A DNA stretch of 64,000 nucleotides from Clostridium manihotivorum (GTDB lineage: Bacteria; Bacillota; Clostridia; Clostridiales; Clostridiaceae): the NCBI RefSeq assembly GCF_004015185.1, contig NZ_CP025746.1:3613776-3677775 (forward strand), given 5' to 3'. Positions 53,827 to 62,160 of the stretch are shown here, piece after piece; the first letter of the stretch is position 1; each line of letters opens with the position of its first letter. Both the position numbers and the translations under genes were made by a program. Under the pieces are notes generated by a model. It saw only the letters and a program-made list of their open reading frames with translations. It made no database searches and was not told where the DNA came from.

Positions 53827-54293
53827 GTGAGCGAAGGCCAAATAATTGAAATCTATAACGAATGGATTTATGAAGTAACTGATGTTATCAAAAATTTATC
53901 TAATCAAATAAAAGAACAAAATGCTCAAATTGAGTAATTAACATCACGAGTTAAATCATTATAAACCCAAGTTAATAAAAAAGTAATAACAGTAGTAAGC
54001 CACCATCATCAGACGGTTTCAAAAAGAAAACTAAAACTTTAAGAATAAAGACTGATAAAAATCTTGGTGGTCAGGAAGGTCATGAAGTAAAAACTCTTGA
54101 ACTTAATGATAATCCTGATAAAATACTTGTTCCTACTATAGATAAGTGCGATATTTGCGGAACATCCTTACAGGATGTAAAATCGGAAAGAAATGTTATT
54201 GGACAAGTAGTTGATATCCAGAAGATAAAAGTTAAAGCTGTTGAACATAGAGCAGAAATTTAAAAGTTCCCAAAATGTAGAATAAGAAACACC
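53827..54293 (+). pseudogene. IS66-like transposase N-terminal remnant (different subgroup)
   Basis: Starting at a GTG, the frame reads MSEGQIIEIYNEWIYEVTDV and later, after two stop codons and a frameshift, SSDGFKKKTKTLRIKTDKN, GGQEGHEVKTLELNDNPDK, DKCDICGTSLQDVKSERNVI and QVVDIQKIKVKAVEHRAEI. This is the N-terminal coiled-coil and zinc-binding part of a TnpC-type IS66 transposase, from a different subgroup than the copy at 38.5-41.4 kb. It ends exactly where the direct repeat starts (54294), with the rest missing. Confidence 0.8.
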
Positions 54294-54590
54294 GGTAAAT
54301 TCTATTTCACCACTGCCAATACTAAAAAGGCATTTGCTCAACTTAAAGGAAATCCTTATGTTGAATTTATAGTAACAACTTCAGACTTTGTAACAGTTAG
54401 ACTAAGTGGAAAAATTGAGTTTGCTAAAGATTTGGCTGAAAAGCAATTAGTTATAGATAATGCTCCTTTAGTAGCAAAAGGTTATAAAACAGCTGACAAT
54501 CCAATTTTTGAAGTATTTTATCTTCAACATGGTGAAGCTATATACTCAAACATATTATCTGGCAAGCCAAATGAGGTTTTCAGTTTCTAG
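54294..54590 (+). pseudogene. PNPOx-like protein, 3' fragment
   Basis: Duplicate of codons ~37-134 of the gene at 43050, in the same frame to the same stop (54588-54590), but with no start. It is fused to the transposase remnant at GGTAAATTC, where the two sequences share a few bases. Confidence 0.92.
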
Positions 54591-54721
54591 ATGTTAGAAA
54601 ACTTCTAACTAAACAATTAAGAGAAGTCAATATACCTTTTGACTTCTCTTATCTATTATTACGTATGGGACAGCACTGGGAACATTAACTTATGTTCTTC
54701 AAACAAATAACCTTTTCCTTC
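54294..54721. repeat. 428-bp direct repeat flanking the RHS island, copy 2
   Basis: Counterpart of 43158-43585. It includes the same terminator stem (54619-54650) and the 3' end of the intact acetyltransferase gene that starts at 55552. Spacing between copies is 11,136 bases. Confidence 0.92.
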
Positions 54722-55552
54722 TAAAATAAAAAGAGTTGTATCTTCTTCTGTTAAAATATTTAAATCATAACCTTCGATAAACTTAGGAGTAAAACCAAAA
54801 AGTACCTTTTTTATATCTTCATCTGTAAGTGCACTAATTAATATATCTAAGTTAATTTCTTTAGCTGCAAATATTTCATTAATTATTAAAGTATCATGTT
54901 GAATTTCAGCAACAACTATAGCATCTTCTTTTCTTATATAATAGATTGAGTCACTATTATGACAATAGAACATTAATAGCCACAAATTATTTCTAGCTGC
55001 AAGCTTTGAAAAAACTACTGAATTTGTAGCCTTATTCATAAAAAGCCGTCTATTGCTTTCCATAGACATGTCTAGTTTCTCAGCTAAGAACTCTCCATAC
55101 CTAGTTGATACTTTTCTAGAGTACTGATATTGCTTTGTTTTCTTAAAGCCAAACTTAGGATAAAAATTTAATACACTGCTGTTGGCAAATAAATAGACAA
55201 TTTCACATTTATCCTTCCATTCCTGCAGTATTCTTTCCATTAGAAATCTAGACAATCCTTTTTTTCTATAATTATAGTCTGTCATCACAGTTCCAAGCTG
55301 TATAAATCTTTTATTGTTGTTTAGCTCAACAAAGTCCATTATACTAACAGAAATATTAGCTACAACTTTGTTATTATGAATCAAGGAATAGGGAATATAG
55401 CTATCTCCCCAGTAGCCTAACTTATACCACTGTTCAAAGTCGAATCCAAAAGTCTTTCTTGTTAGTTCATTAAAGCTTTGTCTATAATAAGTGTTATCTT
55501 TAAAGTTGGTAATAAAAAAATACTCTTCATTCTTTATAATTATGCTTTCCAT
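54659..55552 (-). CDS. GNAT-family acetyltransferase
   Basis: 297 residues. The N-terminal GNAT domain (~1-145) shows IQLGTVMTDYNYRKKGLSRFLMERIL, the acetyl-CoA pyrophosphate-binding loop region (R/K-x-x-G-L/hydrophobic), and NFYPKFGFKK. The C-terminal half is an extra domain. AGGGAGAAG precedes the ATG. Substrate unknown. Its 3' end is duplicated at ~43515-43585. Ancestrally it was convergent with the PNPOx-like gene. Confidence 0.85.
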   Translation of the reverse strand: MESIIIKNEEYFFITNFKDNTYYRQSFNELTRKTFGFDFEQWYKLGYWGDSYIPYSLIHNNKVVANISVSIMDFVELNNNKRFIQLGTVMTDYNYRKKGLSRFLMERILQEWKDKCEIVYLFANSSVLNFYPKFGFKKTKQYQYSRKVSTRYGEFLAEKLDMSMESNRRLFMNKATNSVVFSKLAARNNLWLLMFYCHNSDSIYYIRKEDAIVVAEIQHDTLIINEIFAAKEINLDILISALTDEDIKKVLFGFTPKFIEGYDLNILTEEDTTLFILEGKGYLFEEHKLMFPVLSHT

Positions 55553-55642
55553 GTTTCTTCTCCCTATCCCTTATTCACCAAATCAGTACAGTATAAATAA
55601 TAAAAACACTAATGACAAGATGTTCACTAGTGTTTTATGGAT

Positions 55643-55685
55643 ATACCACTTCGTAATAAAATTCTTCTCAAATCAAAGTGATACC
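55643..55685. repeat. Dispersed stem-bounded repeat family B, short copy
   Basis: ATACCACTTCGTAATAAAAT ... AATCAAAGTGATACC, 43 bases, between the GNAT gene and the CD3324-like gene. Confidence 0.65.
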
Positions 55686-55722
55686 TCTTTACATAAATTA
55701 AATATACTCAGATTGGGTATAA

Positions 55723-56001
55723 CTACTCTAATTCCTTCTTTTTCTTAGAAATAATTCTCTGTATAGATTTAGGTGATAGAAAATATTTCTCAGCTAAAGC
55801 ATTAACTGAGTTACCTAATAAATACTCTCCGTAAATTTTATTATTGCGCTCTAAAAGCTCTTTTTTACATTGGGTAAGCTCCCCCCAAGCAATTCTGTTC
55901 TCTTCCTTTTTAGGTATATAAATATATTCTCCATCCACATACTTTTGTATTATTTCTAATATATCTTCAGGGAAAATGTCCCTGGCACTTGCATAGCTCA
56001 T
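55723..56001 (-). CDS. CD3324-family small regulator (Mor-like HTH)
   Basis: 92 residues. The N-terminal part has IIQKYVDGEYIYIPKKEENR and the C-terminal part YGEYLLGNSVNALAEKYFLSPKSIQRIISKKK is an HTH, matching the clostridial CD3324 family (Mor transcription activator-like). TAGGAGGAG precedes the ATG. Likely a DNA-binding regulator with unknown targets. Confidence 0.82.
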   Translation of the reverse strand: MSYASARDIFPEDILEIIQKYVDGEYIYIPKKEENRIAWGELTQCKKELLERNNKIYGEYLLGNSVNALAEKYFLSPKSIQRIISKKKKELE

Positions 56002-56570
56002 TTTATGCTCCTCCTAAATATAATGTAATTTTAGGATTGAGCAAAGGCTATTCTATATTTTAATTATTAACTTATGCAATAGCCTCTGCTACGCATAAAT
56101 AACATATTCTGTCATAAAAACATACCCCTTTCATTCTATTCATAAATAATAAGAACTTAATATCAAAATTAAAATTATATAACCTTGAATCTAAGCTCAA
56201 TTTAATTATAGTATAATATTAGCCTATATGTCTATATATTCCAAGGAATTGAATTACATTATTACTAACACCAACTAATGTAAATGCTAAAATTGCCTAT
56301 CTTAAATAAGACTTTTCACAATGACTAATCACTTCATCCTTCCACATAAACTTAATTTTATTACATATACCTCTCTAAACCTAGTATGACTAATGTTCCT
56401 CAAAAATATAAATAGTAGCCCATGAAGCTAAAATTATTCTTTAGCATAAACGGAGCAAATAAATAGAAGCTAGACATTAAAGTAGATTTCTCTAATTTTT
56501 ATGCCAAGCTTCTATTTGTAAAATGAACTTTCATTCATTTATTAACTGATCTTATACTATTAGAAGATCA
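56002..56570. other. Intergenic with a stem-loop after the AraC-type gene
   Basis: AAATAGAAGCT (around 56461) pairs with AGCTTCTATTT (around 56507), a long stem-loop ~55 bases beyond the AraC stop, perhaps its terminator. Elsewhere no gene or motif recognised. Confidence 0.4.
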
Positions 56571-57467
56571 TTATTTTTTAACGATCGGTATCCATACCTC
56601 AGAATAGCATCTTCCATTGCCTAAGTCGAAATAAACTTCAAGCTCTGGTCCATCTGCATGTTCATAGCCTGAACTTGGAAACCATTCTGGGAAAATTCTA
56701 GCCCATACTTCTTGTATCTTCTTTGTAGTTTCTTCTGTGTTATGATCCTCAGTTCTAAATACTACCCAAGTAAAGGCTGGTATTGATATTGAAGTAAATT
56801 CTTCTGGAACTTCCGCATTTCCTTCTAAATCAAATACTCCTATCATATAAGGGAAAGTATCTTCTCCAGTATTTCTATAACACATAATCGCATTAACATC
56901 TGTAGTAGCACCTTCTTCTAGTTTTGCCTCAGGCATAACCTTAATCAAACGGTCAATTATACCATTTTCGAAGGATTCTTGCCAGAATTTTGGTATTCTC
57001 ACCAAATTATTACCATTGGTCATATCCTCTACTTCTTCTACGCCAAAAAACTTAAATGGGGCTTTTTCTACGATCTTATAATTCATTTCAACCTCTCCTT
57101 TTATCGATATATGAAAAGAAATTGGTGGATAGGCCTTAAGTTGTGCTCCTTTTTCTCTAGCAAAAGTTGGAGAGACTCCATGAAGATTACGAAAAGCCCT
57201 AGCGAAAGCTTCTGGAGATTCATATCCATACTTTAAAGCTAGGTCTATAACCTTAATATTTGAACTTTGAAGTTCTAAGGCTGCTAAGGTCAATCTTCTC
57301 CTCCTTATATACTCTGCTAAAGACACATCAGTTATAAAAGAAAACATCCTTTGAAAATGATATTCTGAACAGCAGGCAATTCTCGCTATCTCTCCATAGC
57401 TTATAGTTTCTGCTAAGTTTTCTTCAATATAACTTATAACACCATTCATCTTTTTTAGCCAATCCAT
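56571..57467 (-). CDS. AraC-family regulator with GyrI-like effector domain
   Basis: 298 residues from the ATG at 57467, six bases after AAAGGGGAG; two other starts upstream are worse placed. Residues ~1-105: AraC HTH pair (ISYGEIARIACCSEYHFQRMFSFITD...VIDLALKYGYESPEAFARAFRNLHGVSP). Residues ~130-298: GyrI-like/AraC_E_bind domain (YKIVEKAPFKFFGVE...FPYMIGVFDLEGN...WVVFRTEDHNTEETTKKIQEVWARIFPEWFPSSGYE), as in Rob/SoxS-like drug-sensing regulators. It probably binds small hydrophobic molecules and controls unknown targets. Confidence 0.92.
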   Translation of the reverse strand: MDWLKKMNGVISYIEENLAETISYGEIARIACCSEYHFQRMFSFITDVSLAEYIRRRRLTLAALELQSSNIKVIDLALKYGYESPEAFARAFRNLHGVSPTFAREKGAQLKAYPPISFHISIKGEVEMNYKIVEKAPFKFFGVEEVEDMTNGNNLVRIPKFWQESFENGIIDRLIKVMPEAKLEEGATTDVNAIMCYRNTGEDTFPYMIGVFDLEGNAEVPEEFTSISIPAFTWVVFRTEDHNTEETTKKIQEVWARIFPEWFPSSGYEHADGPELEVYFDLGNGRCYSEVWIPIVKK

Positions 57468-57512
57468 AACCATCTCCCCTTTCATTTACTATCTTAACAG
57501 GATTAAAAATAT

Positions 57513-57551
57513 AAAACCTTGCATTTTATGCACCATATTGCAAGGTTTTAT
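57513..57551 (-). terminator. Terminator downstream of the two-GNAT-domain gene
   Basis: Stem AAAACCTTGCA/TTGCAAGGTTTT with T-rich ATATTTTTAA after it on the minus strand, ~115 bases past the stop at 57667. Confidence 0.6.
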
Positions 57552-57666
57552 TTTATGAAAATTCTAAATACAATTTAATTTTAACTTATGGGTAGATTTA
57601 AGTTCATTGAAGCATCTGAGGAATAACCACTTAAATTTACTGAAGTGCTTTACCATTGCCTAATAT

Positions 57667-58494
57667 TTAGACTGTTATGCCAGGGAACATAAGTTTCTTC
57701 TTAATTTCTTTATAACCAAAACCTTCATAAAGCTTTACTGCCTTTTTGTTTAACTGCCATACCTCAAGTCTTGACTTATATAAGCCTTTTGATATAAAGT
57801 AATCAAATATATAGTTCATTATATATTTAGAGATACCTTTTCCTCTAGCTTCCGGTAAAACATATAAGGTTTCTATATACCCTACCCCGTGCTTTTGAAA
57901 AATGGTACATCCTCCAACTAAAACCTCATCCTTGAAAAATTCTAAATTCTTAAAATATCTTCTCTGCTTTTGCTCCTGGTAACTTTCCAAATCTAATGGA
58001 GTTATAAATATTTCATCATACAATGTTTTATATTCCTCAAGCTCCTTCTCAGAGCTTAGCTTTAGCTCTTTCACCATTATGCCCTTAGGAAGAGAATAAG
58101 AAAAGTCTTTTGCAATCTCCGCCTCCATTATAATACTATAGTCTTCTTCAAAACCATTCTTAATGTAGAATTGTAAGTTATCTATATCATATTCAAAGCC
58201 TGAATATATTCTAGCCCTCAAATCAGGTCTAATATTTCTTAATTCTTTTGCTCTAAAAAGTACTTTATCAAAAAGTTCTTGCTTTACTTCATCTGCTGTG
58301 GTCTTATCTAATTTGTCCTCAATGTTTATACTAAGAAAAATTAAATATGGAGTATCATAAATTTGATGAAAGTTTATTGATGGATATGCATAGGCACTTC
58401 CTAAATAGTTATACTCATCACTCAAGGCTATAAATATGTTTTCCTTACTATTTCCATATTGATCTTCTTGTGCGTTAGATATGTTAATAATCAT
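57667..58494 (-). CDS. Acetyltransferase with two GNAT domains
   Basis: 275 residues. The C-terminal GNAT (~130-275) is complete: VLVGGCTIFQKHGVGYIETLYVLPEARGKGISKYIMNYI (acetyl-CoA loop R-x-K-G-I) and LEVWQLNKKAVKLYEGFGYKE. The N-terminal ~125 residues resemble a second, degenerate GNAT. GGAGG lies before the ATG. Cytosolic; acceptor unknown. Preceded by a family D hairpin. Confidence 0.85.
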   Translation of the reverse strand: MIINISNAQEDQYGNSKENIFIALSDEYNYLGSAYAYPSINFHQIYDTPYLIFLSINIEDKLDKTTADEVKQELFDKVLFRAKELRNIRPDLRARIYSGFEYDIDNLQFYIKNGFEEDYSIIMEAEIAKDFSYSLPKGIMVKELKLSSEKELEEYKTLYDEIFITPLDLESYQEQKQRRYFKNLEFFKDEVLVGGCTIFQKHGVGYIETLYVLPEARGKGISKYIMNYIFDYFISKGLYKSRLEVWQLNKKAVKLYEGFGYKEIKKKLMFPGITV

Positions 58495-58521
58495 TTAGTT
58501 ACCTCCAATATATTCTATTAT

Positions 58522-58618
58522 AGAGTTCCTAACTCAATTTTTTAATTTATATGTACCAGAAAATTCCTAGAACTTGATATTTTCAAACAAGTACATTAGG
58601 TTTCCATATAGGAACTCT
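58522..58618 (-). repeat. Hairpin element family D upstream of the GNAT gene
   Basis: Ends AGAGTTCC (58522-58529) and GGAACTCT (58611-58618) are complementary. The gene-proximal side reads TTGAGTTAGGAACTCTATAA, nearly identical to the element upstream of the gene at 28741. The rest of the 477-base intergenic region is AT-rich without a gene. Confidence 0.5.
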
Positions 58619-58917
58619 TTGAAGCTTTATCACTTCAAGCTAAAAACTATTTTAGAAGAAAGCCATAGTATATAATGTCACGTAATTATCTATATACTAA
58701 TTATACCATTTAGATAAGTTTAATTGAATAAAGGACCAATTAAAAAGTAACATCTTAATGATATTACAATCCAGCTAAAGCTACCTCTCAATCAAAAATA
58801 TGTTTTCAAAGTTCCTACGGGTTCCGAGGTTAGAATTTGTAGTTATACGTTTTATTGTTATGTGTTACATTTATATATTGTAATTTTAAGCTTTGTATTA
58901 AGCTATATCTTAGTATA

Positions 58918-58957
58918 AGAAAAAGGCATCCAATTCAATATGAAAAGGATGCCTTTA
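58918..58957 (-). terminator. Terminator of the D-2-hydroxyacid dehydrogenase gene
   Basis: Stem AAAAGGCATCC/GGATGCCTTT with TTTTTC after it on the minus strand, 15 bases past the stop at 58972. Confidence 0.85.
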
Positions 58958-58971
58958 TATAATATTATTTT

Positions 58972-59958
58972 CTATATTATTATCTCATTTTCACTTTCGC
59001 CTTTTTCAACAAAATCCACTAAACTTGTTACCGAACTACAAACCATGCTAGTTACAGCAGCATCGGTATAAAAAGCCATATGTTGTGTCATAATTACATT
59101 TGGAAACTGTCTAAGATATGCCATATCCCTATTGCTTATTATATCGGTACGCCTATCTAAATGATATATTCCTTCTTCATTTTCAAAAACATCTAATCCT
59201 AAGGCTCCTATTTTTCTTGTCTCAACCCCAGTAATTAGATCTGGGATATGCATCAACTCGCCTCTGGCACAATTGATAAGTACCACATTATCCTTCATTT
59301 TAGACAAAGCTTCAGTATCTATCATGTGGTAAGTACTATCTACCAATGGGGTGTGTAAAGTTATAACATCACTTTCTTTATACAAAGTATCCAAGTCTAC
59401 ATAAGTTGCTTTTTCCTTTACTTTCTCATTTTGGTATTTATCATAAGCAAGCATTCTTGAACCAAAGCCTTTCAGATTATCAATAACCGTTGCACCTATC
59501 TTTCCAGTTCCTATAACTCCTATAGTAAGATCTTTCATCTCTTTACCTTGGAGTCCTTTTAGTGAATAGTCATTAACATTTCCTCTAAACATCGCCTGCT
59601 TGTAGTGCCTTATACACATAAGTATTAGCATCACTGTATAATCAGCAACACCATTAGGAGCATAATAAGAGTTACTTACCCTTATTCCTAAGCTTTTAGC
59701 GTAATCTATATCTATATGATTGTACCCCACTGTTCTAGTTGAAAGATAATTTATATTAAGCTGCTTTAGTTTATCCAATATAACTGAATCTACCTTACTG
59801 TGACCTAAAATCGTAACACCATCACAGCCTTTTGCCAAATCTATATTATTTATGTTTAGTCCCTCTGAGACTAATATAATCTCTATGTTCAACTTCTTGG
59901 ATAGTTCTTCAAAATCATTTCTCTCGTCATCTCTAGTATCATAAGCAATAAATTTCAT
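58972..59958 (-). CDS. D-2-hydroxyacid dehydrogenase (D-lactate dehydrogenase-like)
   Basis: 328 residues from the ATG at 59958 (AGAGGTG upstream). NAD-binding motif GVIGTGKIGATVID (~150-163); catalytic residues Arg in NCARGEL, Glu in ENEEG, His in TQHMAFYTDAA. RTVGYNHIDIDYAKSLGI is typical of the LdhA/VanH group. The reaction is pyruvate (or another 2-oxoacid) to the D-2-hydroxyacid with NADH, in the cytosol, and fits a fermenting anaerobe. Whether the substrate is pyruvate or a branched 2-oxoacid cannot be said. Confidence 0.9.
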   Translation of the reverse strand: MKFIAYDTRDDERNDFEELSKKLNIEIILVSEGLNINNIDLAKGCDGVTILGHSKVDSVILDKLKQLNINYLSTRTVGYNHIDIDYAKSLGIRVSNSYYAPNGVADYTVMLILMCIRHYKQAMFRGNVNDYSLKGLQGKEMKDLTIGVIGTGKIGATVIDNLKGFGSRMLAYDKYQNEKVKEKATYVDLDTLYKESDVITLHTPLVDSTYHMIDTEALSKMKDNVVLINCARGELMHIPDLITGVETRKIGALGLDVFENEEGIYHLDRRTDIISNRDMAYLRQFPNVIMTQHMAFYTDAAVTSMVCSSVTSLVDFVEKGESENEIII

Positions 59959-60519
59959 TAAGTACACCTCTCAATTTAATTTTATCTATATTATCTTAGC
60001 TTAAAATAATATTTTAGTTACTTATATATAGACATACCACTTAATTTCAGCAATACTATTAAACATTTCCATATTTTAAAACCAATAACCTTAATTCGTC
60101 AGGGTTTCAAAACATATTTAAACCTGAAGTGGTTCATCCTTAACAATTTTTATAATAATTATACTATGAGAAGCTAACTCTTGCTATTAATCTGATATTA
60201 TTTCATTATTTCAGCTTTGATATGATACTTTCCCATTATATTAGCTAATATTTTATCAAAATAGCAATGAACAGAACTTAAGCTTATTATTTGCAGATGT
60301 TAAACTTTAATTTTCAACTTACTCCTGTAATATAAACACAACAAACAACCTATGCTTAACCACAAATTAAATCATAGATTGTTTGTTGTATATTTTTCAT
60401 CAAAATTATTAGTTTATCATCCCAAAATAACCTTATTACTGTATGAGCATATAGGTTTAAGTTTTATCTCCATATATGAATGTATTTAAAAAATGTGGGT
60501 GAGATAGAATCTGTTAATC
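59959..60519. other. Intergenic with repeat family B and an inverted repeat
   Basis: The repeat at 60033-60136 is listed separately. ACAACAAACAACCTATG (60339-60355) and CATAGATTGTTTGTTGT (60374-60390) pair strongly. This stem-loop could end the transcript of the gene at 60520 or mark a plus-strand end (ATATTTTTC follows). No gene seen. Confidence 0.45.
60033..60136. repeat. Dispersed stem-bounded repeat family B, long copy
   Basis: Starts CATACCACTTAATTTCAG and ends CCTGAAGTGGTTCATC, with complementary ends, upstream of the dehydrogenase gene. Confidence 0.5.
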
Positions 60520-60864
60520 TTAGCTTTTATGGCTCTTGTAAAAATATAAAATACAATGTAAGCAAATAATAATGCCTACTACCAAAAGAGATTGATGATA
60601 TGCACCAAGCATCCATTTAAAGTTTTCAGCACTATATTGTTGTACATCTACTAAGTTAAAATATATTAAGGTTAATTTAAAAGAAATTATAGGTGAAAAC
60701 AATATCAGTACAATAGCTAAAATAAATAGAAACCCCTTGCTTATTTTACCATTATTATTTTCAGGCTCTTCAATTACCTCTTTCTCAACTAGTTCACAAT
60801 TACAATCGCTGCAAATTGTATACTCTTCTTCATATTCGCTATTACATTTAGGACATTGCTTCAT
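60520..60864 (-). CDS. Zinc-ribbon membrane protein
   Basis: 114 residues. The N-terminus is a zinc ribbon (CPKCNSEY...CSDCNCEL, four cysteines). Two transmembrane helices follow (GFLFILAIVLILFSPII... and LLVVGIIICLHCILYFY). AAGGAG precedes the ATG. It lies two bases after the next gene upstream, so they are one operon. No function known; such proteins are often membrane-tethered sensors or chaperone-like. Confidence 0.65.
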   Translation of the reverse strand: MKQCPKCNSEYEEEYTICSDCNCELVEKEVIEEPENNNGKISKGFLFILAIVLILFSPIISFKLTLIYFNLVDVQQYSAENFKWMLGAYHQSLLVVGIIICLHCILYFYKSHKS

Positions 60865-60866
60865 AC

Positions 60867-61187
60867 CTATACTCCTTCATTAAATATTTTAACTTCGAAT
60901 TGTTTATAAGTACCAACCCTGTCACCTTGTTTTAAGTCCATATAATCTGAAATAATACTCTTAAATTGCAAATCACTAACTTCATAATCATCATCTATCT
61001 TAAACCTATTGCCGCTATTGGTTATGACTCCGCTCAGAATGTCATGATTGTCCTCATAATAATTAAATATCACAGTATCTCCTACGCATAGTTCTTGTCC
61101 ATCATAAATAAAAAGTCCTGTAGGAGTACCAATGTAACCATTAAATTTTTCTCCATGTTTTGATAAATATAATTTTTCATATGCCAT
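60867..61187 (-). CDS. Uncharacterised small beta-rich protein
   Basis: 106 residues (MAYEKLYLSKHGEKFNGYIG...GLFIYDGQELCVGDTVIFNYYEDNHD...DLKQGDRVGTYKQFEV). The pattern is of beta strands with turns, as in SH3-like or small phage-structure-type domains; no family recognised. No signal or membrane helix. First gene of a two-gene operon. The ribosome binding site is weak (TTAGGAAT, about ten bases upstream). Confidence 0.55.
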   Translation of the reverse strand: MAYEKLYLSKHGEKFNGYIGTPTGLFIYDGQELCVGDTVIFNYYEDNHDILSGVITNSGNRFKIDDDYEVSDLQFKSIISDYMDLKQGDRVGTYKQFEVKIFNEGV

Positions 61188-61229
61188 AATTAATAAATTC
61201 CTAACTATAGGGAACCTTTATGAAAACTC

Positions 61230-61311
61230 AATTTATATATGTTCGATAATACCGGCTTCTGGGGATTATCGGGCATATATAAATTAATAGTTGAAGTTGG
61301 ATACCTATAAA
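61230..61311 (-). repeat. Dispersed repeat family C, copy 2
   Basis: Reverse-complement match to 13913-13993 (ATCCAACTTCAACTATTAAT common to both). A more worn relative may follow at ~61320-61418. Located upstream of the gene starting at 61187. Confidence 0.7.
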
Positions 61312-61452
61312 CATCCTATACGGAAATATAATTTATAATTACCCGAAAATCTCCACTTCTACGAATTTAGAGTTTGTATAAATTAACAGCTGAGTTATGA
61401 AATCTATAAATATATACCGCTTCACTCTAAAGTATACTATAAAAATTCATTT

Positions 61453-62160
61453 CTAGGCACTAACTTTATCATCATAGTATTTTGCTTGAGCATGCCATAA
61501 ACTATAATATAAGCCCTGCTGATTTTTTAATAGTTCTTCATGGCTGCCTTTTTGTACTATTTGTCCATTGTCAAATACAGCTATTTCATCACAAAATCTA
61601 CAGGAGGAAAGCCTGTGGGATATATAAAAGGTTGTCTTAGAGCCTACTATTTCATTAAATTTGGAGTAAATCTCAAACTCTGCAATTGGATCTAATGCAG
61701 AAGTGGGTTCATCTAATATTATGATAGGAGCATTTCTATATAGAGCTCTAGCTAAAGCAATTTTTTGTGCTTCTCCACCTGAGATCTCTACCCCATCCTC
61801 TTCAAAGTTTTTATATAATGCTGTACTTAAGCCCTTAGGCATATTTTTAAGCCTATGTTCAAATCCAACCTCATATAGAACCTCCTTAGCATAATCTTCA
61901 TCGTACTCTACAGAAGCAGCAACATTTTGACCTAAAGAGAAGGAAAACAATCTAAAGTCTTGGAATACAATAGAAAACAACCTAGTATACTCTTCGTAGT
62001 CATACTTTCTTATATCGATTCCATTTAAAAGTATTTGTCCTTCATTAGGCTCATAAAGTCTAGAAAGAAGCTTTATAAAAGTAGTCTTTCCTGAGCCATT
62101 CATACCTACAATAGCTAGCTTTTCCCCTATGTTAAGCTTTATGGATAAGTTTTTAAGCAC
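61453..62160 (-). CDS. ABC exporter, ATP-binding part (separated by a frameshift from 62139-63326)
   Basis: 235 codons starting MLKNLSIKLNIGEKLAIVGM. Complete nucleotide-binding domain: GMNGSGKTT (Walker A), VFQDFRLFSFSLGQNV (Q-loop), EISGGEAQKIAL (signature), IIILDEPTS (Walker B), YISHRLSS (H-loop). There is no independent ribosome binding site; the membrane part ends in the other frame at the natural junction. Restoring one base (AAGATTATG to AAGGATTATG near 62172) gives FKYPGSKDYVLKNLS, a continuous exporter of ~620 residues. Hence one frameshifted gene. Confidence 0.88.
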   Translation of the reverse strand: MLKNLSIKLNIGEKLAIVGMNGSGKTTFIKLLSRLYEPNEGQILLNGIDIRKYDYEEYTRLFSIVFQDFRLFSFSLGQNVAASVEYDEDYAKEVLYEVGFEHRLKNMPKGLSTALYKNFEEDGVEISGGEAQKIALARALYRNAPIIILDEPTSALDPIAEFEIYSKFNEIVGSKTTFYISHRLSSCRFCDEIAVFDNGQIVQKGSHEELLKNQQGLYYSLWHAQAKYYDDKVSA

